The position numbers were made by a program, and so were the translations under genes. 64,000 nt of DNA, from assembly GCF_943734655.1 (NCBI RefSeq), contig NC_071354.1, positions 72,297,338 to 72,361,337 on the forward strand, read 5' to 3'. Each line of letters begins with the position of its first letter. The first letter of the stretch is position 1. The stretch is from Sabethes cyaneus (lineage: Eukaryota; Arthropoda; Insecta; Diptera; Culicidae). Shown here piece by piece: positions 22,533 through 34,998 of this stretch. Under the pieces are notes generated by a model that was not told the DNA's origin, did not search any database, and worked only from the letters and a program-made list of their open reading frames with translations.

Positions 22533-23193
22533 CTTAATCTCGCGGGATGTGTAAAAGCTCTACGCCATTTTGAAAGAATGTGGTAATGCTCCCGTTACGT
22601 GGCGCTCGCATCACAAAGAGGAAGAGCTTTGGTTACCAATGCACATGTTACATTTTAACCGAGGCATTACAAAGCTGCTAAGGTAACTAACATATTGTTT
22701 ACCTTATCAAACAAATCTAAAACGAAAGTAAACAAAATTTTTCACAAACGGTAATTATTGAATTATTCATTTTAAACCATTTCTGTAAACTTTCTCTCAG
22801 AATGAAAAATGTCTCCGACAAGCGTAATTGCTGTTCTCCGTTCTAGCTCGCGTGCACGAAAGGCTGATTTAGGTATCAAAATGCTGACGAATCTAAACAA
22901 CGGGTTGTTTATCGAAGATATTTAAACCCATTGTTTCGTTGTTTCGTTTTATACCTGACTCAAGACTCTGACTGGAGGTTTTCCAGATGGCACCCCAAGC
23001 TACCGGTGCAGTCGTGGTGGGGTCAGGTGGTATTAATTGAAAGATTAGGATGACCACGAGAACGACCAAAAATGGAATAACTCTAATCACGATTATTTGC
23101 ATTGCTAAAATTGTGGATGAAGATTACAATGCTCCCGTACTTGGAACCGCTATGCTTCCGTTAAACGATACTGTTTTTCCTATATAGCATCTA
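22533..23193. other. Upstream region of the COA4/PTRH2 cluster
   Basis: Presumed promoter region on the minus strand. A 69-codon minus ORF at 23102-22893 begins with a strongly hydrophobic segment resembling a signal anchor (MQIIVIRVIPFLVVLVVILI), followed by a possible CAG|GTATAA donor; unassigned. Confidence 0.3.
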
Positions 23194-23201
23194 CTCTTGA
23201 T

Positions 23202-23686
23202 TATGGTTGCCAAGTCTCAAAATTACAAAAACCGGCCGTTCGGTCCTGCCTTCAAAAAATGCGGGGTGGGGGGAGGGGGGGGGGTTGGCGAAGCATATTA
23301 TTAGAGGATTTGCCTGGAATGTGTAATGTGCGTTATTGACATATTATTTGGGTAGTCGCCGGAATCGAAACCACAACGAACATTAAATGGCTTATTGAAG
23401 ATAGCATAGCTATAGTTTCAGAGTGACAACTAGTTGCTTCTGGTGCTGGTGGACAATTTAATTACTGTCAGAAGCAAAGTATTGTCACTGCAAAACTGGC
23501 TATCTTCATCGATCCACTACTCAGAATTGCTAATAAATTTATCAGAAAATTTAACAAATCCGGCAAAAAGTGCCAATCCGGCTTCATATGTCAGAAAACC
23601 GGCCTTTTTGCAGGATTGACCGGCCACCGGCTTTGTAGGTGAAAAATCGGTCGGGCCGGCCAAAAACCGGCCACTTGGCAACCCTA
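23202..23686. mobile_element. hAT-type MITE, inverted relative of the 21412 copy
   Basis: 485 bp with a perfect 8-bp target duplication CTCTTGAT (23194-23201 and 23687-23694). Termini are TATGGTTGCCAAG and CTTGGCAACCCTA. The interior matches the reverse complement of 21412-21813 (GGCCGGTTTTTGG motifs, G-run near 23266-23284, shared GATCCACTACTC segment). No ORF. Confidence 0.88.
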
Positions 23687-23694
23687 CTCTTGAT

Positions 23695-24193
23695 TTAGAT
23701 GAGCTCCACCTCCAATATTTTGTTCAGTTATGAGCAGCAAGTGAAATATTCGCTTGAATTGCGGCAGTTATCCGTCTTTGGCATGCAATTTCCAGGCATC
23801 GAATAATTCGTCAAATGTATTTCTTATTGTCACTCGTCATGTTTATTAAAAATATTCAACAAACACCACGCCGTTGCTAAGTAGCTGATGTTAGAGTTGC
23901 CAGTGATCCGAAAATGTAGTGCGAAGTAAGAATATAAATTGAAGTTGGCAACATGGACGTAGCACAACTGGTGCACCCTAAGAAAGATGTCGCTAGTGTT
24001 TTGTTCAAAAGCTTACACACCATTTGAAAGATATTTTATATGAACATAAATGTCTGTTCTCTGTGGTATGCGTGTTCGATTGGCTCCCTTTTGACAATTC
24101 TTGCTGCTCGATTGGATCTCAAATGGCTGCTTCCGCGTATCTCTCACTTTTGAGTATTTCTAACATAAAGCCGTGTTGATCATTTACGATGTA
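23695..24193. other. Non-coding stretch, nothing identified
   Basis: No coding or RNA features recognised between the hAT MITE and the next MITE pair. Confidence 0.35.
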
Positions 24194-24427
24194 GGGCACG
24201 GGAGGGTATTTTCGGCCCATTAAGCGATTGCTTCTATTTTTTCGGCTCAGGTCTATTTCTAGTGGAAGAACAGGTTTTGACGTTCTTTTGATAAAAAAAC
24301 AGTAGATGACTTACAGTCGTAAAAAAATAGCTATAACATATTAAAATTGTATATCGGCAAAGTATTTTTTATTAGCGAAAGAAAGGGACAACAGGCTGAA
24401 TTTAGAAACAGGCCGACAATACCCTCC
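24194..24427 (+). mobile_element. MITE with GGGCACGGGAGGGTATTTTC terminus
   Basis: The left end follows a TA; the right end (AATACCCTCC) is a shortened inverted match to the left. The interior is shared, in opposite orientation, with 24563-24791. Confidence 0.65.
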
Positions 24428-24562
24428 TTAACCTACTGCCTAAAGAATGAGAATATAGGTCACGACGAACTCAAATAGTTGTCATATTGAGTTTGGTGCA
24501 GAGATTACCCGATAGTTATTCACATTTCTGCTATTCTCCTTTTTATAAATAGGAAACATGTA

Positions 24563-24791
24563 GGGTACGGGAGAATACTTTCAGCAGGTTTCTAAATTTA
24601 GCCTATTTGCTTTTTCTTTCGCTAATAAAAATACTTTGCCGACATACAATTTTAATATGTTAGAACTATGTTCTCAAGACTGTAAGTAATTCAAAGAACG
24701 TCTAAACCATCGGCTTTTCCACTAGAACTAGGCCATAGGCCGAAAAAATAGATGCCATCGCTTAATGGGCTGAAAATACCCTCTCGTGCCC
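24563..24791 (-). mobile_element. MITE, inverted copy of the 24194 family
   Basis: TA-flanked (24561-24562 and 24792-24793) with GGGTACGGGAG / CTCGTGCCC ends. It reads as the reverse complement of 24194-24427. Related halves occur at 31235-31309 and 37143-37265. Confidence 0.7.
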
Positions 24792-24946
24792 TATATGCCG
24801 ATTTCAATATTGCTGAGAAAACATCTGATAGGGTATCGTATATATATTGGCGTTAGCGTTAGCGTTAGCGGTATATGTTATTGGCCACTTAAGGCAAAAT
24901 CAAATGGAAGTCCAAAAGAGTATTTTTATTTTATAACTAGCTGACC

Positions 24947-27171
24947 CGACAAACTTCGTATTGCCACAAATTTAACTGTGTTGTACATAAATCGTGAATA
25001 TCGGATGACCTTTGTCACAATCTCGTGTTTTGCGAGTTTTTGGGGAGTTCATGGGTGTTTTAATATACAAATTTTCCTCACAGTAAAGTAGAAAACAACT
25101 CCCCCCTTGCTTAGCCTGATAAAATAAAGCGGATAGCATTTCAATATTCGCCATCATTACAAACCATTTTGCCGAATACCATTTTGCGGAACAACAATTC
25201 TCGGTTGACCATAACGCGAAATATAGAGTTTCGCAGAATACCATTTCGCGAAAAATCTTTCGCGGGATGTACCATTTCACGGAAAATCTTTTCGTAGAAA
25301 GTACCATTTCGCAGGGGTGACCCAACTGAAGAAAAGTAATAGAGGTCAGTAGATCTAAGAAAATAAATAAATCTAGATAGAGGCGATCTATACGGGGGGC
25401 TGCCCCCCGCAGTGGCCGGCGCTTTCGACGGCAGGTCGCCGGCAACACTCGCGGCCTGTGGCCGCCTCGCGGTGAATTATCTAATGTTACTATTGATAGT
25501 TTTTGGTGGTCTTGTTATTGATTACTGTTTTAAGAAAGAGTCTAAAATTTCTCGAGTTCGATTAGTTTTCGAGTTACGCAAAAATTTCTGTTTTATTTGT
25601 ATAAGTGCCCTTATCCCCCTACCACAGGGGGTGAGGGGTCTCAAACGATCATTAAAAAATTCCTGCTTCCAAAATCCCCTACATGCCAAATTTGGTTCCA
25701 TTTGCTTGATTACTTCTCGGGTTATGAGGACATTTGTATTTCATTTGCATGGGAGCCCCCCCTTCTAAAAAGGAAGAGGGGTCCTATTTCTTCATACAAA
25801 AAATTTATGTCTCCAAAAACACCCACATGCCAAATATGGTTCCATTTGATTAATTAGCTCTCGAGTTATGAGGAAATTTGAATTTCATTTGTACAGGAGC
25901 CCCCCCTCCTAAAGTGGGGAGAGGTTTCAATTCACCATAGAAAAAATTCTTGTCTCTTAAAACACCCATATGTCAAATTTTGTTCCATTTGCTTGATTAA
26001 TTCTCGAGTTATGAGGAAGTTTGTATTTCATTTGTATGGGAGTCTCCCCCCTCTTTAAAGGGAGAGGGGTCATTATTCCCCTCCTAAAGAGGGGAAGAGT
26101 CTCAATTCACCATAGAAAAAAAATTGCCTACAAATACACCCACATGCTAAATTTGGTTCCATTTGCTTGATTAGTTCTCGAGTTATGAGGAAATTTGTAT
26201 TGCACTTGCATAGGAGCCCCCCCTCCTAAAGTGGGGAGGGGTCTCAATTCACCATAAAAAAATCATGCCTCCAAAAACACCCACATGCCAAATATGGTTC
26301 CATTTGACTAATTAGTTTTCGAGTTATGCAGAAATTTGTGGTTCATTTGTATGGAAGCCCCGCCCCCCCTCTTAAAAGGGAGAGGGGTCATTATTCCCCT
26401 CCCAAAGAGGGGAGGGGCTTAATTCAACATAGAAAAAAAATTGCCTACAAAAACACACACATGCTAAACTTGGTTCCATTCGCTTGATTAGTTCTCGAGT
26501 TATGAGGAAATTTGTATTTCATTTGTATGGGAGTCTCCCTCCTAAACATGTAAGGGGTCTCAATTCATCATAGAAAAAATTCATGCCTCCAAAAACACCC
26601 ACATGCCAAATATGATTCCATTTGATTAATTAGTTCTCGAGTTATGAGGAAATTTGAATTTCATTCGTACAGGAGCCCCCCCTCCTAAAGTGGGGAGGGG
26701 TCTCAATTCACCATAGAAAAAATTCTTGTCTCCAAAAACACCCACATGTAAAAATTTGTTCCATTTGCTTGATTAGTTCTCGAGTTATGCAGAAATTTAT
26801 GTTTCATTTGTACGGGAGCCCCCCGTCTTAGTGGGGGGATGGGTCTCTAACCATCATAAGAACCTTCTCTGGCTCCAAAAACCCCTATATGCATATTTTC
26901 ACGCCGATCGGTTCAGTAGTTTACGATTCTATAAGGAACATTCGGGCAGACAGACAGAAATCCATTTTTATAGGCATAGATTTGTACGGGAGCCCCCCCT
27001 CTTAGTGGGGGGAGGGGTCTTTTGCCATCGAGAGAGCCTTCCCTAGCACCAAAACCCCTACATGCAAATTTGCACGCCGATCGGTTCAGTAGTTTTCGAT
27101 TCTATAAGGAACATACGGACAGACAGACAGACAGAAATCCATTTTTAAAAGGTATAGATAGCTTATCAGGC
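24947..27171 (+). repeat. Composite repetitive element with ~144-bp tandem units
   Basis: Begins AGCTGACCCGACAAACTTCGT, a head motif known from many dispersed insect repeats, and ends with a (CAGA)n tail, AAATCCATTTTT and TATAGATA. Between them lie about ten units, each with a GGAGCCCCCCCTCCTAAAG pyrimidine/purine block, a CACCATAGAAAAAATT stretch, ACACCCACATGCCAAAT, and TTAGTTCTCGAGTTATGAGG. Unit starts near 25750, 25893, 26038, 26211, 26353, 26528, 26671, 26815 and 26990 give spacings of about 143 or 174, the longer ones containing an extra CCCCTCC...GGGGAGGGG block. No protein is encoded. A GC-rich segment at 25394-25475 recurs at about 30423-30492. Confidence 0.8.
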
Positions 27172-30100
27172 GCTTGTTTCGCGGGTCTTAGTTATACAAC
27201 AGTTGAATAAGCTCCTATTTAACAAAAAAAGATTATTCGGTCGGATCTTCTTGTTCGGTAAAAAGCTGCGCACCTGGTAACTCAACGAATATTGTTGAAT
27301 ATTTGTTGAATTATGTAGTAAATATCCGACATATGTTTGATAAGTAATTATACAACAAAAAACTTTATTGGTAAGTGCTGCTTTAATGACCATCCTTTAT
27401 CTAATTTTGCGCCCTTTTCCCTTCACTTCTAATCGTGCTCTAGGGATATTATAAAACACCTTTGTTTCAGAACTTTTTTCTAGCATTCATTATATAAGCC
27501 AGGTCATTACAAGCCATTATTCTGAGCAAATGTTATGTTTATGTTGAATTGAGAATGCAATATTAATTCTGCGCTTCATCATAACAGTAAAATGGTGTCA
27601 CATTCAGTGTTAATTGGAGAAAAGTCTACCTACAAGTACAGCTGATATGAATAGCATTTGCTTCAAATAAGCACATTGGAAAACAATATTTCAATTTCAA
27701 AATAATGAACCTATTCATTCGGCTCGTACTGTACGCCTACAACCAGCATGTCACAGAGAATCGTCTAACCAACATGGCTTCACTGGAACCAAAATGGGCT
27801 GTGGGTTACATCAGTGTACTTTTAGTTCTAGAACATTGATTCTCTCAAATGATTGAATATATGTCTACCATACAATGCTATAGAATGCGATACTGTGCTG
27901 TAGCTAGCTGTTTCCTCTCGCCATAACTGTTCCAAACCAAAACCGACACACGCGACAATCAGTTTGCTTTCATATGGCAGTATTTTTTACTGCGCATTGG
28001 ATTCACTTGTGGAGGACAATTTACTTGCGCCATGGGTTCAGTCTTGGCTTGGAGAGGAATCGGTTCGGATCGGTCTATTAGCTGTGCAGCCCGAAACGTG
28101 TAGTGACGCAGTGTTGTAATCAGCCACTAACGGTCATTTAGTATAGCTGTTGCTCCGTTTCAAGGCACCTAATCTGCTGAAATCAAAAAAGCTCCACGAC
28201 AAGTGATAATTAAACTCGCGGTGTGCCTGTAGATAACAACGGCAGCAACCGCGGCAGCGTGTAGTGATTAAGCATCTTTGGCCGGTGAAGTGTAAAATGT
28301 GATATAATATTGAACTGATCTTCAGAAACCAAACAGTAAGTATTTTGGTGATAACGCAAGCGCAGTCTATTCTATTGTGGATGGTCTGACGGACAGCATC
28401 AATCGGTCGTTTCCCCTGTGCATGACCTATCTTAAATTTAATTACGTGTTCCCCTTCCAATTGGCTGACGAGAGATAAATGAAGCGATTGTCTCGTGTTT
28501 TTATGCGGGTGTCAGAGGAAATGTATCTGCTTTGTATAAGCTCGATTTGAGCTCGATAACATATCAGTGTGGCGAGTTAGTGGTTGACTTTTACAAGAAT
28601 AATACGTTAAATATTAATATATTACACCCATATTATTTATTTTAGCGGGGATTGGAAATGGTTTTAACTTGCTTGTGAACAGTTTACTCTGAATCAACTT
28701 TACATGAGAAAAGCCAAAAAAATATTCAATAGGTATAAAGAGTATAATAAATAAGAGGTTTTGGGAAGCTAATTGTTTGATATATGGAATAAATTAACCC
28801 CAATACGACATTAATGAAGTTTTTAACAAGAATGTTGTAGTTTGTTCATTATGTTCTGTCTTGTTGTACCAACAACAAAATTTGATTATCATCATGTGAG
28901 CATCTCAACTTATTCGTTCTGAAGATATAAAGTTAAAATATGTTCACACTATAAAACCGGTTGCTAGTAGTGTGATCAACTCCGCTTAAATTCATTGCCT
29001 GTTTACCCAATGTAACAGAGGCCACCACCGCTGTTAATTTGTTCAATGGATCGGTGATTTAACGAGGACTTTGCATTTTTATTTGTGCATATTGTGGGCT
29101 TCTCGTGCGTATGCGCATATATCAGACGGTTCAGTGTTAAGTTGGAAGGTGTATTCAAATATGCATACCGGAAGCTATTTAACATTCAGTCGAAATCGTA
29201 TATTCATCATAGCTTAAGCGAGCTCAATTAAGTAATTAATTGAACTTGCTTGTTTAATTAAGTCTTGCTAGAAAATTTAAGAAAAACAAATATATCGCTC
29301 TCAAAACTAGAAAATTTAACGCATTACCGCCCAAAACGTTGTCAATTATTGTTAAAAGTTTATAGGCCGGTTTCAGTACGAAACCAACCCATATTATGAC
29401 AGATGTTTATGATGCGACAGACCCTAGATAAATTTCGGTGGTTCAAATTGCAAACATGATCTGTTCATATACTGCAAAGCGGCATTCGATTCAGTTATGC
29501 AAAATGGTTTAACTTGTGTCGGGTTATGCTTAAAGATGGTTTTCCATCAAACAGTAATGCATAGAAGTAGTAACTAAAGTGTATGTAGTCTTTTCCAATT
29601 TTTTTTTCGATGGATGTCACATTTGCCTAACACCCTCTCCCCTCTGTCACAGTCTGTCACAAAATTGACACCCCCCCTTCCCCCATAAACTGTGGACGTC
29701 ATTATTGAATGATCCCATAGGCATCTTATGGAGAAAGCAGCGAGGATATAATGGCTGATAGAAAGCGTGATAGTTCTTCGAATGTTGGAACTGCGCAAGT
29801 TATAGATGAAGATACTTTCGATGAATTCGTTCAACTAGGTACGTGAGCCACACATGACAATGATGTAAGCTGTGAAGCGTAAAGCCGGATAGATGCTGCA
29901 AATAATTGTACTCAGCGTCTTCTGAAAAGCATGAATGATTTCCAGACTGAAAAATTTAAAGATGTTCTTGATGCTTGGTCAAATACACAAAATTGTCGAC
30001 CAACGTAAGCTCATCATCGTGCTTAGAGACTGGTATTGATCTTTTTGGTTTTTCTTTTCTTTATGTATTTGGTTTCCAATGCTATAATTCGCAGGTTTAT

Positions 30101-31234
30101 ATAATATAGCTTCTGATTTGAGTCTAGTGTAGGTATTCTAAACCGTTTCGAAGTTTCGTGCTTTGACGTTAGTCAGGGCGTATCATATTTGGCATATGGA
30201 TGATAGGGATAATGGACGATAGGCATAGTTAAAGATATGCATAATGTGAGAAGTCATAATGTATGGAAGGTATAACGGACGATAGGCATGTTTGTAGGAC
30301 CTATCCAATCCACTCAGTTTAAAAAATCATGTAGGGTCAGTGGATGCGAGGACTAAGGAAAACTACCTAGAGTCTGTAGACCTGAGCATGCAAATAAAGT
30401 CATGAGATTTCTACGTGTGGAGGCAGCCCCCCGCAGAAATCGGCGCTTCCGACGATGGATCGCCGTCAACAGTCGCTGCTTGCGGTCGTCTTACACTGAA
30501 TCGTCTATGAAATGTCATAAAATGATTTTTAAGGAATTATGCCAAGTGGTCGTTATGCCAAAAGACATTATGCCAGATGGTTACTTCTGATTATGCCAAT
30601 TAAAGCAAAGAAAAGCCTAGATGCTACATTCCGTTATCGAAACTTGATCTTCTGTTTTTTTATACGACAGACTTTCGCAGCCAGCCGTTAAAGTACAGGA
30701 CAATGGATCATTTTAGGTAGCTTCTGCTCATGCTTACCCCTAGATGGACACTAAAACGCCACGTGCCATATTTAAAGGAAACATTAAGGCTGATACAGCT
30801 TACACGTCATAATTTCTTTTAGATCTGTTGTTGTAGACGGTTGCTGACGGTTTATCTGAATCGGCCTTTTTGGGTGGACCAATCAGATTGCAATGCAGTT
30901 TGACAGTCGTTCACAGACGTTCGTCGTATATGTTTGATAGGACATATCTATGCTGGAGCCATCTGTGAGATTTTTCACCTTTTTTAATGATCCATTGCGG
31001 GGCTAGTGCTGCGTTCCTATTGACTCTAATAGCCTCTCCCAGTCGAGATTCGGATATAAGTCGACTGGCTTGTTGTCTTACAGAGATCAAGGATTGTTTT
31101 GATTATAACTTTCCCCCCGCGTTGATGGCAGACTACCAAAGCAATCCCTTTTTATCAGTAGCATCCTTGCCACAAAATAATATATTCTCTTCTCACTACT
31201 CTGTCAATGAAATGGCAAACATTGCCAAATGTGA
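27172..31234. other. Non-coding stretch; one dispersed repeat fragment
   Basis: No gene recognised. 30415-30600 resembles 25394-25475 of the composite element, followed by a motif repeated every ~20 bp (TTATGCCAAGTGGTCG, then TTATGCCA variants). A C-rich patch lies at about 29668-29684. The 152-codon plus ORF at 30987-31445 runs into two MITEs and is not credible. Confidence 0.4.
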
Positions 31235-31309
31235 GGTACGGGAGGGCATTTTCAGCGGGTTTCTAAATTCGGCCTACTTACCTTTTCTTTCGCCAATAAA
31301 AATACTTAA
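31235..31309 (+). mobile_element. Left half of a MITE of the 24563 family
   Basis: GGTACGGGAGGGCATTTTC through CCAATAAAAATACTTAA, matching the left part of the family and stopping abruptly at a TTAA (31306-31309). Confidence 0.6.
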
Positions 31310-31386
31310 GGGAGGACCTCTGGAGGATACTCTGGTAGACCGAAAAATAATAGATTTTCGTAAAAAAATTTCAGATGCTAGCATTA

Positions 31387-31780
31387 CAGTGGACCCCCGT
31401 TCGTTTGAACGATTCCTCATGCAAACTAACGGGGTTAGTTTTTGATTTGAACAACTGGCAACTCTACATATCCTGGAACTTGTCGCCCTACTCTTTGTTA
31501 TTGTTTTGGTGGTTTGATTCAGTTGGAAGTTGGAAGCAGCGAATATTTCATTCTCCGATCGGATTTCTATCACAATTGTTGATAAACGCAATGTGAAACA
31601 GATTAAACACGCTAGATCAGATCAAACAAATCGCGTTTATGCGCATTGTCTGCATAAGCAAATGATGTCATGTTGAGAATGACGTTTGAACCATTTTTGA
31701 TTTGCACGTTGTGCAAACCAACGGGGTGCAAATTAAAAAGTGTTCAGATTAAAAGTGGTCAAACGATCGGGGATCCACGG
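31387..31780. mobile_element. TA-flanked MITE (pogo/Tc1-mariner-like ends)
   Basis: Ends CAGTGGACCCCCGTTCGTTT and the inverse of CCGTGGATCCCCGATCGTTT, flanked by TA at 31385-31386 and 31781-31782. 394 bp, no ORF of note. A similar terminus occurs alone near 21067. Confidence 0.7.
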
Positions 31781-31815
31781 TATAGATAAGTGTTGGGGTA
31801 TTTTGGTTATTGCTG

Positions 31816-32015
31816 ATTGCAAGGAAAATTGAACCATCCAAAGTGCAACATCGCTCATAAAAGTGCTATTTTACATTAAATCGTTTCGGTATCTTCGGCA
31901 CACTTTCGTTATATTCCAAGCAATAAGTGCGCCGAAGAAACCGAAACGATTTAAGCTAAAATAGCACTTTTATGAGCGATTGCGCACTTATTTATTGGAC
32001 AATTTTCCTTGCAAT
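31816..32015. mobile_element. 200-bp hairpin MITE
   Basis: Ends ATTGCAAGGAAAATTG / CAATTTTCCTTGCAAT, with inner arms ATCGCTCATAAAAGTGCTAT and their complement around AAATCGTTTCGGT. Nearly the whole element folds on itself. Confidence 0.75.
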
Positions 32016-33384
32016 TGACAATATTGGATAAGATATATTAGAAGATATATTTTGTATTTTTTGGATACCAGAATAGTGATTATCATGCTGGTGGCAGGTG
32101 GGCACGTGAATGCCCTCTAAAAATAATTCCTTGCTGGCGGTACGTACCAGGAACCAACGGAGTATCGTAGAACGGATTTCAAGGATGATTTTGAAGCTTT
32201 AGGTCAATACCTAAATTGTTACGTATCGGTTTTTGAAAATTCTAAAAATCACCAAAATAGCGGCAAATTTTCCAAAAGAAAGGTATTTTTTCATCCGAAA
32301 TCGCCAATTAAGAGCTCATAAAAAATTGAAAAATTGAGATATCAAAAAACGGCTACGTAATAATTTGGATAAATCATTTTTACATGCTGGAAAAAAATTT
32401 CAGCCAAATCGATCCACTACATTCTGAGATACACGTACCGCCATCTAAAGAAACATGGTGTCGGGGAAAACGCGTTCAAAGTTTCGTACAGCAATGGACT
32501 TCTCTTGAGGAGACTCAACAATATTTGTCGTAAGTTTTCAACGAGACCAGAAATCAAAAAATCGTTTTGGCATGACATTTGAAAGTATAAGCGTTTTGAA
32601 AATGCAAAAAAAAAAAATAATATAATTCGAGTTTTTCAACTTTACAGAGTAGGTTTCCTCCTTTTTTTATCCTCCTCTGTTGGGTACTCTTACCACTGCG
32701 TCCAGTATTTTGAACTATTGTGGTATGCCCCGTTTTATTATTTTACTATACGCTTCAAGCTTACCTATCACTTATTTAGGAAGTGTTCCGAGGTTAAATA
32801 TCATCTCGTACGAAAACGGGAATCCGAAGATGATATTCACTCGGACAATGTCCTGTCGCAAGACCGGTAAGCTTGCTGAGATCTCTCTAATTGAGACTCA
32901 GCATCTTTTGAGTAACCCTCATACTCAACGTTATATATTTTTAGATTGTTTGAGCGATTGTACAACCATCCTACTCAGTGATGCCAGGTTTTGCTGAAGA
33001 AAAATCCGTAGTTTTACTATTCGTTTTCATCACAGAAGAAAGCGTTATAATTTTGCATTTAACTAAGAAAGAGGCAAAATTTAATCAAACTTTTAGTTTA
33101 ACCGAAATTTGTGCTTCATTTCAAGGTTAGTTTGAATGAAGTGCGTATTATTTTTGCTTAAAAGTGTAAACAAATTTCGATTTGTATAGTTTTATGATAT
33201 ACTAGAGTTCCTTTTAACACGGATAAACCAAGCTTTATTCCACCTAGACATATCTTGCACAACATGTGAAAATATTTTATCGTACAGGTATTCTAGATTA
33301 ATATTTTAGAGTCAGTGTGTCATGAACGCATTTTAATTGAACCTATTTGAAGGAAACTAATACTCTTTTGAATCAAATCAGTTT
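32016..33384. other. Non-coding stretch
   Basis: No gene recognised. A hAT-terminus-like CAGTGATGCCAGGTTTTGC occurs at about 32977 but no partner end was found. Confidence 0.35.
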
Positions 33385-34740
33385 ATGACACATTTCAAAT
33401 TTTCCCTTATTCAAGGACGCATACTCTCGACTTTCGTCATTCGCTCTTTGTCTATGTTTTCCGTATTTTATTTTCATTTTGTGTTGTTTGGTTTTTATCT
33501 TCTGTCTTTAATTTTTTGTCTTCGTATTGTTATCGTGTACTTCGTCGCCTTTTGCTGTCGGTTTCATCGTTTCATGTCAATTTTTGCTTGTTTTATTAAA
33601 TTTGATTATAGTCACTTTAATAGCTTAGGTCTTTCGCGACTTCTGCAGGGTTGGGATTTGAGTCCGCGTCCATCACACCGAGATTAACCGCTAGTTTTTT
33701 AGTTTTGTTATCTTTCAACGTTTGTTAGTCGGATTTCTAGCATTTTTGCATCGTCTTTTTGTCTATTTTTAGCAATTTGTTGCCATTTTTTATAGTATTT
33801 TGCAGCGTTTTCGGTTTGATGGCGATGCCATTTGTAGTCTTCTTTGACATTTCTAGTTGCGGTTGTGCTGTCTTTTTATTGTTTCTTCATTGCGTTTTCT
33901 GCATCCGTTTATAGTCTCTTCGTCGTTCTGTATTGTTCTTTTTTCTTGGCTTTTTTTATGGCGTTTTTCGATATCTTTCTGATGTATATTCGCCATTTTT
34001 TTCGTCTTTTTTTCACCGTCTTTTCGTCTACTGGTCTTTACCTCTTCGTCATTAGTCCGTTGTCTTTTCGCTGTATATTCATTGTGAGTTCGTTGTCTTT
34101 TTGTTGTTGATTTTACTGTCCTTTTGTCGTTCTTTCGTCGTCTCTACATCATTTTATCGTTGCCTTTCGTCGGTTTTGTCATCTCTTTGGTGCATTTTCT
34201 TGTCGTTGCCTCTTTGTCATTTCTATGTCTATACTCTATATGTCTATATGTCTATTTCTATACTTTTGTAGGCTTTTCATGGCCACCTTTCCTTTATATT
34301 TTAGATTTTTTTGCATTTTTGGTCGTTTGTTTTCGACAGCTTCTTGTTGTTTTTTATTGCTATTGCTATTTTATTGCCAAAAACCCTTTTATCATCTTTC
34401 GTCGTGTTTGTGGTCAAGATAACAAAAATATTGTATTATACTTGTCTTTTCGTAGCTGTTTCTCGTCTTTCTGACGTATATTCGTCATTTATTAGTTATC
34501 CTTTTTGCATGTTTTATCGTTTGTATGACACATTTTAAACGTAACACTGCGGTTTTTGTCACTGTTTTGGCGTTTTTCATCGTATTTTCACGTTATTTTC
34601 ATTAGATTTGTGTCGTCTTTTCGCCAACGTTTCATCGCATTTTGGCAATCTTTTTAAAACTATTCCGTCATCCTATCATCACAGTATTGTCATCTTACCG
34701 CTGTCTTCTCGTCGTCTCTTTGTTGTCTTTTATACGTATA
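33385..34740. repeat. Pyrimidine-rich degenerate tandem array (TTTCGTCGTCTTT-like)
   Basis: About 1.3 kb whose plus strand is dominated by T with recurring TCGTC, TTGTCG and TTTTCGTC motifs every ~10-13 bp. The ORFs found here are low-complexity F/S/C/L-rich readings of this composition, not genes. Confidence 0.6.
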
Positions 34741-34872
34741 GACGAGGATCAGCACTGAACCTCTGCTGGCGCATCGTTCAAGTCCCGCTCCTCCCCTATT
34801 CTCCTCTCCACCTCATTCGTTTCTTTGTTTTTCGGCAGAGAGAGCATGCACGGTAGGAAATCGTCCACTGCA

Positions 34873-34998
34873 TTATGTCGAATTTGATTATTCAATCCGG
34901 CTTGGAACTGGATGAACTTTTTGTGTTCATTTGCTCCTATCTGACAGATAAAATTCATCCAGTTTCAACCCGGATTGAATAAACAAATTCGACATTAG
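34873..34998. mobile_element. 126-bp hairpin MITE
   Basis: Arms TTATGTCGAATTTG...TTATTCAATCCGG and CCGGATTGAATAA...CAAATTCGACATTA with inner GGATGAA/TTCATCC pairing. Confidence 0.7.

Noticed and set aside
24852..24874. GCGTTA hexamer repeats resembling telomere repeat
   Set aside because: Only about three and a half units; not the insect TTAGG repeat and too short to be telomeric.
24947..27171. Possible CRISPR-like array because of regular repeats
   Set aside because: Units of ~144 bp are wholly repeated with no unique spacers, and this is a eukaryotic genome.
30987..31445. 152-codon plus-strand ORF
   Set aside because: It runs through the left half of a MITE (31235-31309) and into the TA-flanked MITE at 31387; no domain, no splice context.
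33385..34538. Several hydrophobic F/S/L/C-rich ORFs resembling membrane proteins
   Set aside because: Consequence of the T-rich degenerate array; no conserved pattern of helices or loops.
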